Below, piece after piece: positions 18,090-25,960 of a stretch of 64,000 nt of DNA. The notes under the pieces were generated by a model, which was given only the letters and a program-made list of their open reading frames with translations, made no database searches and was not told the DNA's origin. The stretch is taken from NCBI RefSeq assembly GCF_020150815.1, contig NZ_CP083724.1:248001-312000 (forward strand), given 5' to 3'. A program made the position numbers and the translations under genes. Source of the stretch: Haloprofundus salilacus (GTDB taxonomy: Archaea; Halobacteriota; Halobacteria; Halobacteriales; Haloferacaceae). Each line of letters opens with the position of its first letter. Within the stretch, counting starts at the first letter, position 1.

Positions 18090-18476
18090 TCAGCCGAGAT
18101 ACGCGACGGCGTCCATCTCGACGCGGACTTCCCCCGGGAGGCGCGAGACCTCGACACAGACGCGCGCCGGCGGGTCGCCGGGGAACTTCGCGCCGTACGC
18201 CTCGTTGACGCGGTCGTAGTCGTCGAGGTCCGTGAGGTAGACGGTCACCTTGACGACGTCGTCGAGGCCGTCACCTCCCGCCTCTTCGACAACGGCGGCG
18301 ATACTGTCCAGCACTCGCTCGGTCTGCGCCTGCACGTCGCCCGCGATCTCCTCGTGCGTCTCCGGGTCGACGGGACCGTAACCGGAGACGTAGACCGTGT
18401 CCCCGGCGGTGACGCCCTGCGAGTAGGGGTTGTCGTTGCGCGGTGCGTCGTCCGTGATGATTCGTTCTGTCGGCAT
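18090..18476 (-). CDS. ridA: RidA family enamine/imine deaminase
   Basis: A 128-residue YjgF/YER057c/UK114 protein. It shows the family pattern: NPYSQGVTAGDTVYVSG near residue 20, LDDVVKVTVYLTDLDDY near 80, and PARVCVEVSRLPGEVRVEMDAVA at the end with the substrate-binding Arg. RidA hydrolyses reactive 2-aminoacrylate and related enamines made by PLP enzymes. That fits the threonine-dehydratase-type enzyme at 12293 and the aminotransferases nearby. ATG 18476 is well supported; the longer open frame to 18806 is antisense to the next gene's 3' end. It lies 76 bases downstream of the aminotransferase gene on the same strand. Confidence 0.88.
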   Translation of the reverse strand: MPTERIITDDAPRNDNPYSQGVTAGDTVYVSGYGPVDPETHEEIAGDVQAQTERVLDSIAAVVEEAGGDGLDDVVKVTVYLTDLDDYDRVNEAYGAKFPGDPPARVCVEVSRLPGEVRVEMDAVAYLG

Positions 18477-18552
18477 CGGTTGAGTGGAATGTTGGGTCGG
18501 TCGCGTTCGGCAGTCGGTTACGATCGAAAATCGATTGTGGTCGGGAGTCGAT

Positions 18553-19932
18553 TCAGACGCGCTGTCTCTCGGTCGTGACAGCCTCGATAGCGTCGACGAT
18601 GACGTCGAGCGCCGTCTCGGCCAACTCCTCCGTGAGCACGAGCGGCGGGAGGAGCCGGAGGACGTTACCGTGGCGGCCGGCTTTCCAGACGAGCACGCCG
18701 TGCTCGAAGCAGTAGTCCTGTACGGCGTCGGCCGCGTCGTCGTCGGGGCGTCCCTGCTCGTCGACGAGGGCTGCGCCGATGAACAGTCCTTTCCCTCGGA
18801 CGTCACCGACGCGGGGGTTGCTCTCGCCGACTTCTTCGAGGCGCGTCCGGATGTAGTCGCCGAGGTCGCGCGCGTGCGCCAGCAGGTCGTGCTCCTGGAT
18901 GTACTCGATGGCGCGGGTGCCCGCCCGCATGGCTACGACGTGGCCCCGGTAGGTTCCGGCGTGATCGCCGGAGCCCCACGTGTCGAGGTCCTCGTGGTAC
19001 ATCGTCGCCGACAGCGGGAAGCCGGTGCCGCCAAGCGCCTTCGCCGACGTCATCACGTCGGGCGTCACGTCGTACCACTCGCTCGCCCACCACTGTCCGG
19101 AGCGACCGAGACCGCTCTGTATCTCGTCGAACACCAGCGGAACATCGTTGTCGTCGGCGATGTCGCGCAGTCCCTTCAGGAACCCTTTCGGGGGTGCGAC
19201 GACGCCGCCTTCGCCCTGAATCGGTTCGACGAAGATGCCGGCCGGGTTCGCGAGGCCGCCGTAGGGGTCCTCGAAGATGGCCTGCACCTCTTCGAGCGCG
19301 TGGTCGACGGACTCCTGCGGACCCTTCCCCTGCTCGAACGGGTTCGGGTACGGCGCGTGAACCACGTCGGCGAGCAGCGGCGTGTAGTTCCCCTTGAACC
19401 CCTTGTTCCCGGTGAGGCTCATCGCACCGCTGGTCGCGCCGTGGTACGCGCCGCGGAACGCGACGAGGCCCGTCCCGCCGGTGTTGTACTTCGCGAGTTT
19501 GATGGACGCCTCGATAGCGTCGCTTCCGGTTGGTCCGCCGAAGACGACTCGACTGTTTCCGCTCAGGCTCCCGGGCGCGATCTCGTCGAGTTTCTCGATG
19601 AGTTCGAGGCGAGCCTCGGTGGGAAAGTCGACGGTGTGGACGAGTTTGTCCGCCTGTTCGTGGACGGCCTCCAACACGTAGGGGTTCGCGTGGCCGACGT
19701 TCAACACGCCGATGCCGGCGAACATGTCGATGAACGTGTTGCCGTCGACGTCCCGGACGGTCGCACCCTTCCCCTCCTCGAAGGCGACGGGAATGTCCTC
19801 GGGATACGCCACCGCGCTGCTGTCGATCTCGCGCTGCTTCTCCAACAGCGCGCGGGAGTTCGGTCCAGGAACGGAATCTACGTTCGGTGCGTCGTCGTAG
19901 TGGAGCTCGGCTATCGGTGGCCCTGCGGTCAT
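18553..19932 (-). CDS. Class III aminotransferase, diaminobutyrate aminotransferase-like
   Basis: About 459 residues. The motif [19 protein letters not shown] (about residue 115) and [14 protein letters not shown] resemble diaminobutyrate--2-oxoglutarate aminotransferases (EctB/DoeD/Dat group) rather than acetylornithine enzymes. The PLP Asp lies in [18 protein letters not shown] (about 255) and the Schiff-base Lys in [17 protein letters not shown] (about 285). DoeD converts diaminobutyrate to aspartate semialdehyde in ectoine breakdown, which would fit the hydrolase at 4131. A TATA-like box (ATATTTAT, minus strand, 19955-19965) suits a leaderless start at 19932; ATG 19944 is an alternative four codons longer. 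Confidence 0.8.
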   Translation of the reverse strand: MTAGPPIAELHYDDAPNVDSVPGPNSRALLEKQREIDSSAVAYPEDIPVAFEEGKGATVRDVDGNTFIDMFAGIGVLNVGHANPYVLEAVHEQADKLVHTVDFPTEARLELIEKLDEIAPGSLSGNSRVVFGGPTGSDAIEASIKLAKYNTGGTGLVAFRGAYHGATSGAMSLTGNKGFKGNYTPLLADVVHAPYPNPFEQGKGPQESVDHALEEVQAIFEDPYGGLANPAGIFVEPIQGEGGVVAPPKGFLKGLRDIADDNDVPLVFDEIQSGLGRSGQWWASEWYDVTPDVMTSAKALGGTGFPLSATMYHEDLDTWGSGDHAGTYRGHVVAMRAGTRAIEYIQEHDLLAHARDLGDYIRTRLEEVGESNPRVGDVRGKGLFIGAALVDEQGRPDDDAADAVQDYCFEHGVLVWKAGRHGNVLRLLPPLVLTEELAETALDVIVDAIEAVTTERQRV

Positions 19933-19953
19933 GGTCGACACCATGAGGAACAG

Positions 19954-19967
19954 TCATAAATATTTTG
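19954..19967. promoter_or_regulatory. Shared AT-rich divergent promoter, aminotransferase and AOR genes
   Basis: CATAAATATTTTGT can serve as a TATA element in both directions. To the left it is placed for a leaderless aminotransferase message starting near 19935. To the right a start near 19990 would give the AOR gene a leader of about 200 bases that contains three perfect hairpins (20026-20124). Confidence 0.4.
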
Positions 19968-20025
19968 TCCACGATTCCCATGGAAGACGTACACAGTATC
20001 CGTGAACCCCTCGGGTCAAGTGGTT

Positions 20026-20124
20026 CGAGAGAGCTATTCTCTCTCGTCACTGAGAGAATCAAAGATTCGCGAGCTCTGCGAACGCTTTGCGTTCGCCCGA
20101 TCACGAGACGGAGGAGTCGTCTCG
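20026..20124 (+). ncRNA. Candidate structured leader RNA of the AOR gene
   Basis: Three perfect stem-loops follow one another: CGAGAGAG/CTCTCTCG (20026-20046, 8 bp, 5-base loop), GCGAACGC/GCGTTCGC (20078-20096, 8 bp, 3-base loop) and CGAGACG/CGTCTCG (20104-20124, 7 bp). TTCGC at 20066-20070 could pair with GCGAA at 20078-20082 instead of the second stem, giving a mutually exclusive fold. The array lies 65-165 bases before the AOR start codon. Whether it is an RNA regulator, a set of protein-binding sites or an attenuator is not known. Confidence 0.35.
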
Positions 20125-20189
20125 AACGACCCCTTTCTGTAGACAATATGCGTAACCACTTTGATGGTGCGCGAACGACCGTCACGGTA

Positions 20190-21851
20190 ATGTTAAGCAC
20201 AGTTGGACCGCTCCTGACGGTCGATGTCGGTGCCAGGGAGAGCCGAACCGAAGCGATCGACGAGATTCTCGAGTCCTACATCGGCGGGCGAGGCGTCGCG
20301 ACGAGGCTCGCACACGAGCGGATTCCCTTCGATGCCGACCCGCTCGGCTCGGAGAACCGCCTGTTCTTCACAACCGGACCGATGCAGGCGTCGAATATGA
20401 GCTTCACGGGACGGATGAACTGCACCGGCGTCTCGCCGCTCACCGACGGCCTGCTCTCGTCGAACGCCGGCGGGTTTATGTCGCGGAACTTCGCCGACGC
20501 GGGATACGCCGCGGTCGAACTCGTCGGCGCGAGCGACGAACTGCTCGCCGTTCACGTCACCGACGAGGGCGTCGAGTTCAAGACCGTGCCGGAACTAGAA
20601 GGGGCGACCGTCTCCGAGGTCGGCACGTACATGGACGACGAACACGGTCTCGGCATTGAGAACCTCGCTGTCGCCGGTCCCGCGGGCGAGAACCGCGTCC
20701 GCTTCGCCTCCATCATGACTAGCGAGGAGCGTGCGTTCGGCCGCGGCGGTCTCGGAGCGGTGATGGGTTCGAAGAACGTGAAGGCGGTGAGCTTCAGCGG
20801 CGACTCGGCCCCCGACATCCAGATTCCGTCGGGGCAGATGGATATCCACCGCGAGGCCGCGACCGACGACCACATCATGAAGCGGCAGGGGACGGTCGCG
20901 GTGATGGACCTCGCCAACGAGATCGGCGGACTGCCCTCGTACTACTTCTCCGAGCAACAGTTCGAGGGCGTCGAAGGGATAAACGGCGACGCCGTCGAGT
21001 CGAAGAAATACAAGAAGGGCACCTGCTCGGCGTGCGCGTTCGCGTGTAAACTCCCGACGAGAGACGAGGAACGCGGCGTCGAGACGGAGGGTCCCGAGTT
21101 CGAGGTGGCGATGGCGTTCGGGTCGAACGCCGGCGTCGACGACATCGTCGACGTGATGAAGTCGAACAAGTTGTGCGACGAACTCGGGTTGGACGCTATC
21201 TCCGCGGGGAACACTATCGCCGCGTACCTCGCAAGCGAAGACGAGTTCGGTAATCGAGAGCTCATCTGGGACCTCGTCGAGAAGATAGCCCGCCGCGAAG
21301 GCGTCGGCGACGACCTCGCCGAAGGAATCGACCGAGCCCACGACGAACTCGGCGTGGAAAACTGGACGGTGAAGGGGTTGGACTTCGCCGCCCATGAGGG
21401 GCGCGTCCTCCACGGACAGGGGCTGTCGTACGCGGTGGCGAACCGCGGCGCGGACCACATGTACGCCGTCTTCTACTCGCAGGAGTACCCCCTCGTCCCC
21501 GAGGACGACGCGATGGACCCGACCGGACTCGACGGTAAACCCCGGCGACTCATCGAAAAGGAGAACCAGATGGCGCTCAACGACAGCGGCGTCGTCTGCA
21601 AGTTCTCCCGCGACTACATGACGCCCGAGCGGTACGAGATGCTGTTCGGCGCGTCGTTCGAGGAACTCCTCGACGTCGGGAACCGAGTCGTCACGCTCGA
21701 ACGCCACTTCAACAACCAGCGCGGTTTCGACCGCTCTGATGACGCGCTCCCGTACGACATCCCTGGCTTCGAGGCGGCGCTCGACGAGTACTACGAACTA
21801 CGCGGGTGGACCGAGGAGGGCGTGGTTCCCGACGACGCGGTGTCCGCATAA
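20190..21851 (+). CDS. aor: Tungsten-containing aldehyde:ferredoxin oxidoreductase
   Basis: A 553-residue AOR-family enzyme. The N-terminal domain holds the tungstopterin-contact motifs (YIGGRGVATRLAHE; FFTTGPMQASNMSFTGRMN) and the FGRGGLGAVMGSKNVKAV signature near residue 185. The 4Fe-4S ligands are Cys279, Cys282 and Cys286 (CSACAFACK) and Cys470 (SGVVCKFS). It oxidises aldehydes to carboxylates with ferredoxin as acceptor. It is divergent from the diaminobutyrate aminotransferase-like gene, so aspartate semialdehyde is a plausible substrate and AOR could replace the NAD-dependent DoeC. ATG 20190 was chosen because homology begins there; the long upstream frame overlaps hairpins. Confidence 0.88.
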   Translation: MLSTVGPLLTVDVGARESRTEAIDEILESYIGGRGVATRLAHERIPFDADPLGSENRLFFTTGPMQASNMSFTGRMNCTGVSPLTDGLLSSNAGGFMSRNFADAGYAAVELVGASDELLAVHVTDEGVEFKTVPELEGATVSEVGTYMDDEHGLGIENLAVAGPAGENRVRFASIMTSEERAFGRGGLGAVMGSKNVKAVSFSGDSAPDIQIPSGQMDIHREAATDDHIMKRQGTVAVMDLANEIGGLPSYYFSEQQFEGVEGINGDAVESKKYKKGTCSACAFACKLPTRDEERGVETEGPEFEVAMAFGSNAGVDDIVDVMKSNKLCDELGLDAISAGNTIAAYLASEDEFGNRELIWDLVEKIARREGVGDDLAEGIDRAHDELGVENWTVKGLDFAAHEGRVLHGQGLSYAVANRGADHMYAVFYSQEYPLVPEDDAMDPTGLDGKPRRLIEKENQMALNDSGVVCKFSRDYMTPERYEMLFGASFEELLDVGNRVVTLERHFNNQRGFDRSDDALPYDIPGFEAALDEYYELRGWTEEGVVPDDAVSA

Positions 21852-21891
21852 CGCGGGCGATTCGCCAACCGCTCTCCTCCCCGCTCGGCGG

Positions 21892-22689
21892 TCAGATGCG
21901 TTCGCCGCCACCCGACGGTGCACCGTACATCTCGGTCACCTCCCGCTCGAACGTCTCGACCGCCTTCGTCAGCAGTTCGACTTGCGCCGCCTTCGTCTCG
22001 TCGTCGATGGCGTAGGCCGGCCCGGAGAGGTTCAACGAACCGTACACCTCCCCGCGAGGAGATTTCACCGCCTTGCCGACGGCCCAGAGCCCTTCGATAG
22101 CCTCACCGTCGCTCTCGGCGTACCCCTGCTCGCGAACCTGCTGGAGTTCATCGAACAGTTTCTCCTCAGTGGAAATCGAGCGCTCCGTAGTCGCCGGAAG
22201 CCCCCATCGGTCGACTATCTCCTGCACCCGCTCTCGGGGGTACTCGGCGACGATCGCCTTTCCCGAAGCCGTCGTGTGGATGTGGAAGGGACTACCGTCG
22301 ACGAGGAACTGCGGAAAGTTCGTGAAGTCGAGGTCGCCGTACAGTGAGACGATCCGACCGCCCTCCTCGACAGCGAAGTCCGCCTCCAGCGCTGACTCCT
22401 GCGAGAGGTGAGCGATCGCCTCCTCCGCGATGCGCCGGTACTCCTTTCGGGTCCTGACGTAATCGCCGAGGTGACAGAACTTCGCGCCGAGGTGGTACCG
22501 GTTGTCCTCGCTGACGACGTATCCGTACTCCGCAAGCGTATTGAGGTGGCTGTGGACGGTACTCTTTGCGAGACCCGAGGCCTCCGCGAGGTCGGCCAGA
22601 CTCGCCCCCTCGAGTTCGAGGATGTGCTCGACCAACTGCAGCGAGAGTGCGGTCGTTTTGAGCACCCGTCCTGTGTCCCGTTTCGTCAT
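21892..22689 (-). CDS. IclR family transcriptional regulator
   Basis: A 265-residue regulator. Residues about 10-70 form a winged helix (SLADLAEASGLAKSTVHSHLNTL). Residues about 85-255 form the IclR effector domain (PFHIHTTASGKAIVAEYPRERV; EGLWAVGKAVKSPRGEVYGSLNLSGPAYAI). IclR proteins bind catabolic intermediates and repress or activate degradation operons. It is convergent with the AOR gene and is the only classical one-component regulator in the island. It is the best candidate to bind the GTACACAAA-type sites; a copy (GTACACACAA) lies about 180 bases upstream of its own start at 22870. Confidence 0.88.
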   Translation of the reverse strand: MTKRDTGRVLKTTALSLQLVEHILELEGASLADLAEASGLAKSTVHSHLNTLAEYGYVVSEDNRYHLGAKFCHLGDYVRTRKEYRRIAEEAIAHLSQESALEADFAVEEGGRIVSLYGDLDFTNFPQFLVDGSPFHIHTTASGKAIVAEYPRERVQEIVDRWGLPATTERSISTEEKLFDELQQVREQGYAESDGEAIEGLWAVGKAVKSPRGEVYGSLNLSGPAYAIDDETKAAQVELLTKAVETFEREVTEMYGAPSGGGERI

Positions 22690-23894
22690 AGCTATCGGTC
22701 AGACGGTACCCCTAAAACAGTTTGTGACCGCGTTCGCGTCGCCGTATCCGCGGATGCACCCGCCGTCCGGACCGCATCGTTTCGGATCGGTCGCCCCACG
22801 GCGCACAAACGAACGATGGCCATCTCGTTCGATTTTCACGATTCGTTCGCGAGACGTGAACACTTATCAGTACACACAAGGCGAAATACAAGCGGAAGTG
22901 TTCCGTTGTACCGTTCCAGCGAGGCGTAGGGGATCGAAAACCGTACGTGAGTCTCGATGAGTCGATGGGAGAAACTCCGTCGCGTCGAAGAGGTACGTCT
23001 CGGTGAGTGTATACAGGCGTTCACGAGAGGCGAATATTTTTATACTCTGCGAACTCGGTACGGCGCCGTTTCCATTACAGCACTATTTCTGTAATAGTAT
23101 ATTTAAGAATATATCGTATCGCGAAAATAGACGTGGATTTTGATCGACGCTCCCCTTTTATAGCGATGGTCGCGAGAGAGAAAACCGGATCGTGCGCGAA
23201 CGGAACTCCCGAATCGCCGAGTAGTGATAAACGTTCACACGACACGAACGGTGCAGCAAGCGACAACCGTCGCAGCATAACCCGCCGTTCACCCCTCTTT
23301 CAGCGATCTTCGCCGAAAATATTCACTCGGTGTAACCAGCTCACTCATCACGGGTACACCGATGAGATAGGCCCAACAGAGGTCGACGCACTGTGCAGCG
23401 AGTAGAACTGCATTATATTGTATAGATAGCACAATTTAATGAGATTCGATTGGCCGTTTACGGTATCTCCGAGTCGCTCTCCGAGCAACGAACCTCTGAG
23501 TGACCGTTTGAAGCACAGAGAACAGCCAACCCAGGCCATTTGTCGATGTTTTAGACCACAGTGGAGCATTTCCCGCGATTTTAATTGTCCGCTCTCGAAC
23601 GTTATACGCGAAAAATTGGTACAAATGTTGGTATTTATCATTTATTATTTTTAATATTACTTATTTATGTACCTTAATAAATAACGTTACGAATGCTCCC
23701 AATTCAATTCGTCTACAGAGGTGGTAGCGTATGGCACTGCCAATATTGTTTTAATTATACTTTATTGGCGGCAAGAGGGACGATTCGTAATCGGGGTCCC
23801 AGCGCACCCGAGCGACGTAGTTGTCGAGGTCGTCGGTCACCTCCGGACGGGCCGACACCTCTCTGCAACCCTTCGGCGGGAGCCTGACACCGCT
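22690..23894. other. 1.2 kb AT-rich region without a recognisable gene
   Basis: The stretch from about 23030 to 23780 is clearly more AT-rich than its surroundings. Its short open frames have no recognisable motifs and unlike-haloarchaeal composition (rich in Lys, Cys, Phe, Ser). A GTACACACAA motif lies at 22870-22879. The region may be the scar of an excised or decayed mobile element, but no transposase motif, inverted terminal repeat or target duplication was found by eye. Confidence 0.4.
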
Positions 23895-25052
23895 TCAACT
23901 CGGCAGTCGCCCCGCGCGTTCGAACAGTACGAGGACGAAAATCAACCCGCCTAAGCCGAGCGCGGCGCTCTCGAACACTGCGTTGTACGAGTAGCCCCCT
24001 TCGATGAGGAAGCCGAGAGCCGAGGAGCCGAGCGCTTGCGTGAGCATCCAGACGGAACTGAACACGGCGTAGGCGCTCCCCCGCGTCGAATCCGGGAGCG
24101 TGTCAAGAAGGTACGTGTCGACGGCCGGGAAGAGCGCGTGAACGACGAAGCCGACTACACAGGTGACGAGACCCAGCGCGAGCACCCCCTGCACCGCGGT
24201 CAACGCGAACAGACTCGCCGCGAAGGCGCCGACGATTCCGAGCAGGTACGGGACCTGCGGTAGCCTGTCCGCCAGGTCGCCCCCAACGAAGAACGCGGGG
24301 ACGCCGGCGGCGAAGACCACCGCGAGCATCGCTCCCGCCGCCTGGTCCGACAACCCCTTCGACTGCATGTACAGCTCGTAGAAGTTGAACAGGCCCTGCC
24401 AGACGAACACCGGCGCGCCGACGATCACCAGCGAGGTGAGGATGATGCGCCACTCCGAGAGCGCGCCGGCGACGAAGTCGCGGTCGGCCTGTCCCGCGCT
24501 CGGCATCTCCATCCGCATCGCGGCGACCCACGTGTAGGCCGTTATCGCCGCAGCGCCGACGGCGATTATCCACAACGAGAGTCGCCAGTCGACCAGGAGC
24601 GTGAGCGCGACTAACGGCGCGGCGACCACCGCGGCGACCTGACTGGCGGCCCCGTGGATACCGACGACGCGGCCGACCCGTTCGGGGTACAGTTCGCTCA
24701 AAAGCGGGTTCGCCGAGACGAAGTAAACGCCGGAAGCCAGTCCCATGAGAAACGCGCCGACCATGAGGTGGGGAACCGTCGCCGCGGTCGCCGCAAATCC
24801 GGAGGCGACCGCGAGTATCGCTCCCGAGACGACGACGATGTGGTGTCTCGGGAACTTGGTGAGCAGCCAGCCGGTAGGGAGCCGAAGGGACGCGCTCCCG
24901 ACCCACGTGAGCGTTACGATGAGTCCGGCCGTCGCCTCGCCAATGTGAAATTCGGCGATGAAGACGTCTAAAAGCGGTGCGAAGACGATTCTCGCGAGAT
25001 TGATGAGGAAGACGAGTCCACAGAGGGAACCGAATAAACGGGCGCGAGACAC
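23895..25052 (-). CDS. MFS transporter
   Basis: A 385-residue major facilitator with about 12 hydrophobic helices and no signal peptide. The N-terminal half carries LVFLINLARIVFAPLLDVF and, between helices 2 and 3, the motif-A-like RLPTGWLLTKFPRHH. The C-terminal half has the corresponding GGDLADRLPQVPYLLG. The substrate is not visible. The protein starts at a GTG (25052). It follows the island after a 1.2 kb AT-rich gap, so it may export or import a pathway metabolite or be unrelated. Length and topology are normal for the family. Confidence 0.83.
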   Translation of the reverse strand: MSRARLFGSLCGLVFLINLARIVFAPLLDVFIAEFHIGEATAGLIVTLTWVGSASLRLPTGWLLTKFPRHHIVVVSGAILAVASGFAATAATVPHLMVGAFLMGLASGVYFVSANPLLSELYPERVGRVVGIHGAASQVAAVVAAPLVALTLLVDWRLSLWIIAVGAAAITAYTWVAAMRMEMPSAGQADRDFVAGALSEWRIILTSLVIVGAPVFVWQGLFNFYELYMQSKGLSDQAAGAMLAVVFAAGVPAFFVGGDLADRLPQVPYLLGIVGAFAASLFALTAVQGVLALGLVTCVVGFVVHALFPAVDTYLLDTLPDSTRGSAYAVFSSVWMLTQALGSSALGFLIEGGYSYNAVFESAALGLGGLIFVLVLFERAGRLPS

Positions 25053-25317
25053 GGTCGTAGTTTTCCGCAGGAGGTCTCAAGCGTTCCGTTTCCGGAACGG
25101 TTCGCGCCGTCCGACGTGCCCCGTCGACGGGGCGACGCGTCGGCGTCTGACGGACCGCGTTCGAGGGGTCGTAGGCGAATCAGGGTCGTCAGAGCGGACG
25201 ACGCGTCGCTCCGGTCGGGTCCGAGTGGCTCCTGTGAATTGACCGCGAGGGATACGGATGCTGGGCACATACTGTTCCGCCGTTTACACTGAAAAAATTA
25301 GGTAGAAAATTCACGGC

Positions 25318-25372
25318 CGAGCAACGAAGTACACTACGTTGGCGAGCAAGACATTCCCACTTCGGTTGCTCG
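25318..25372. repeat. Long imperfect inverted repeat
   Basis: CGAGCAACGAAGT (25318-25330) pairs with ACTTCGGTTGCTCG (25359-25372), with a single unpaired base, around a 28-base loop. It lies in the 350-base gap between the MFS gene and a probable broken gene. It could be a transcription terminator or a remnant element end. Confidence 0.35.
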
Positions 25373-25406
25373 CCGTATACACGCAGTCAGACGAGTGGCG
25401 AAGAAG

Positions 25407-25729
25407 TTAACGAGAGACCTTCACGCCACTCTCTCGGCTGTCGTTGACAGGACGTTCCCCTCTCAGGTTACGACGGATCGCTTCCAACTCGTCGGTCGTC
25501 AGCGGTGGCTCTCGCTCGTCTTCTGCGCCCACGTCTCCGTAACAGGGACGACGAGGCGTTCGAGTCGCTCCCGAAGCTCTTCTTTCATCTCGTCAGGACT
25601 GTTCGAGTGTCTCGCCACGTTCTCGATCGGAAGGTAAAGCCCGCTGGAAACTGCGTCGTCGAGGCGGTCGTCGTCGATCGCGACTGAAAGGGTAATCGCG
25701 TTGGACCTCGCTCCCTCACGATATGGCAT
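25407..25729 (-). pseudogene. Possible frameshifted small gene of unknown function
   Basis: From ATG 25729 a 76-residue frame (MPYREGARSNAITLSVAID..., then MKEELRERLERLVVPVTETW) is haloarchaeal in composition. It then runs into a less plausible tail and stops at 25499. In the next frame, from about codon TGG, the sequence continues as GAEDEREPPLTTDELEAIRR and ends at 25407, again with typical acidic composition. This pattern suggests one protein of about 105 residues interrupted by a single-base shift near 25520. I do not recognise the family. It could also be two unrelated chance frames. Confidence 0.35.
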
Positions 25730-25960
25730 ACGTTACCATACGGAGTCGCGCTTTTGAACGTTGTCCATAACGGAGCTACTACGTCCTCCGACGGAGGGGA
25801 CGTCCGAAGTGAGACGCTCGTCGTCGCCGACCGCGTTCTCCGGTACGTCTCTCGCTCGCCGATGGTGGAGCAGGCGAGCGAGAGAGTCACTGAACGACAG
25901 AGATACTCTTGCGCGCACCGTCGGCGGGCGGACCGTCGGCGGGTGGAACGACGGGGAGAG

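Noticed and set aside
20011-20050. tRNA-like GGTTCGAGA in the AOR leader
   Set aside because: No acceptor, D or anticodon stems could be built around it; the bases belong to the first perfect hairpin instead.
23007-23641. Small frames in the AT-rich gap as genes or transposase pieces
   Set aside because: No recognisable transposase motif, no ribosome-binding site, and residue composition unlike haloarchaeal proteins.
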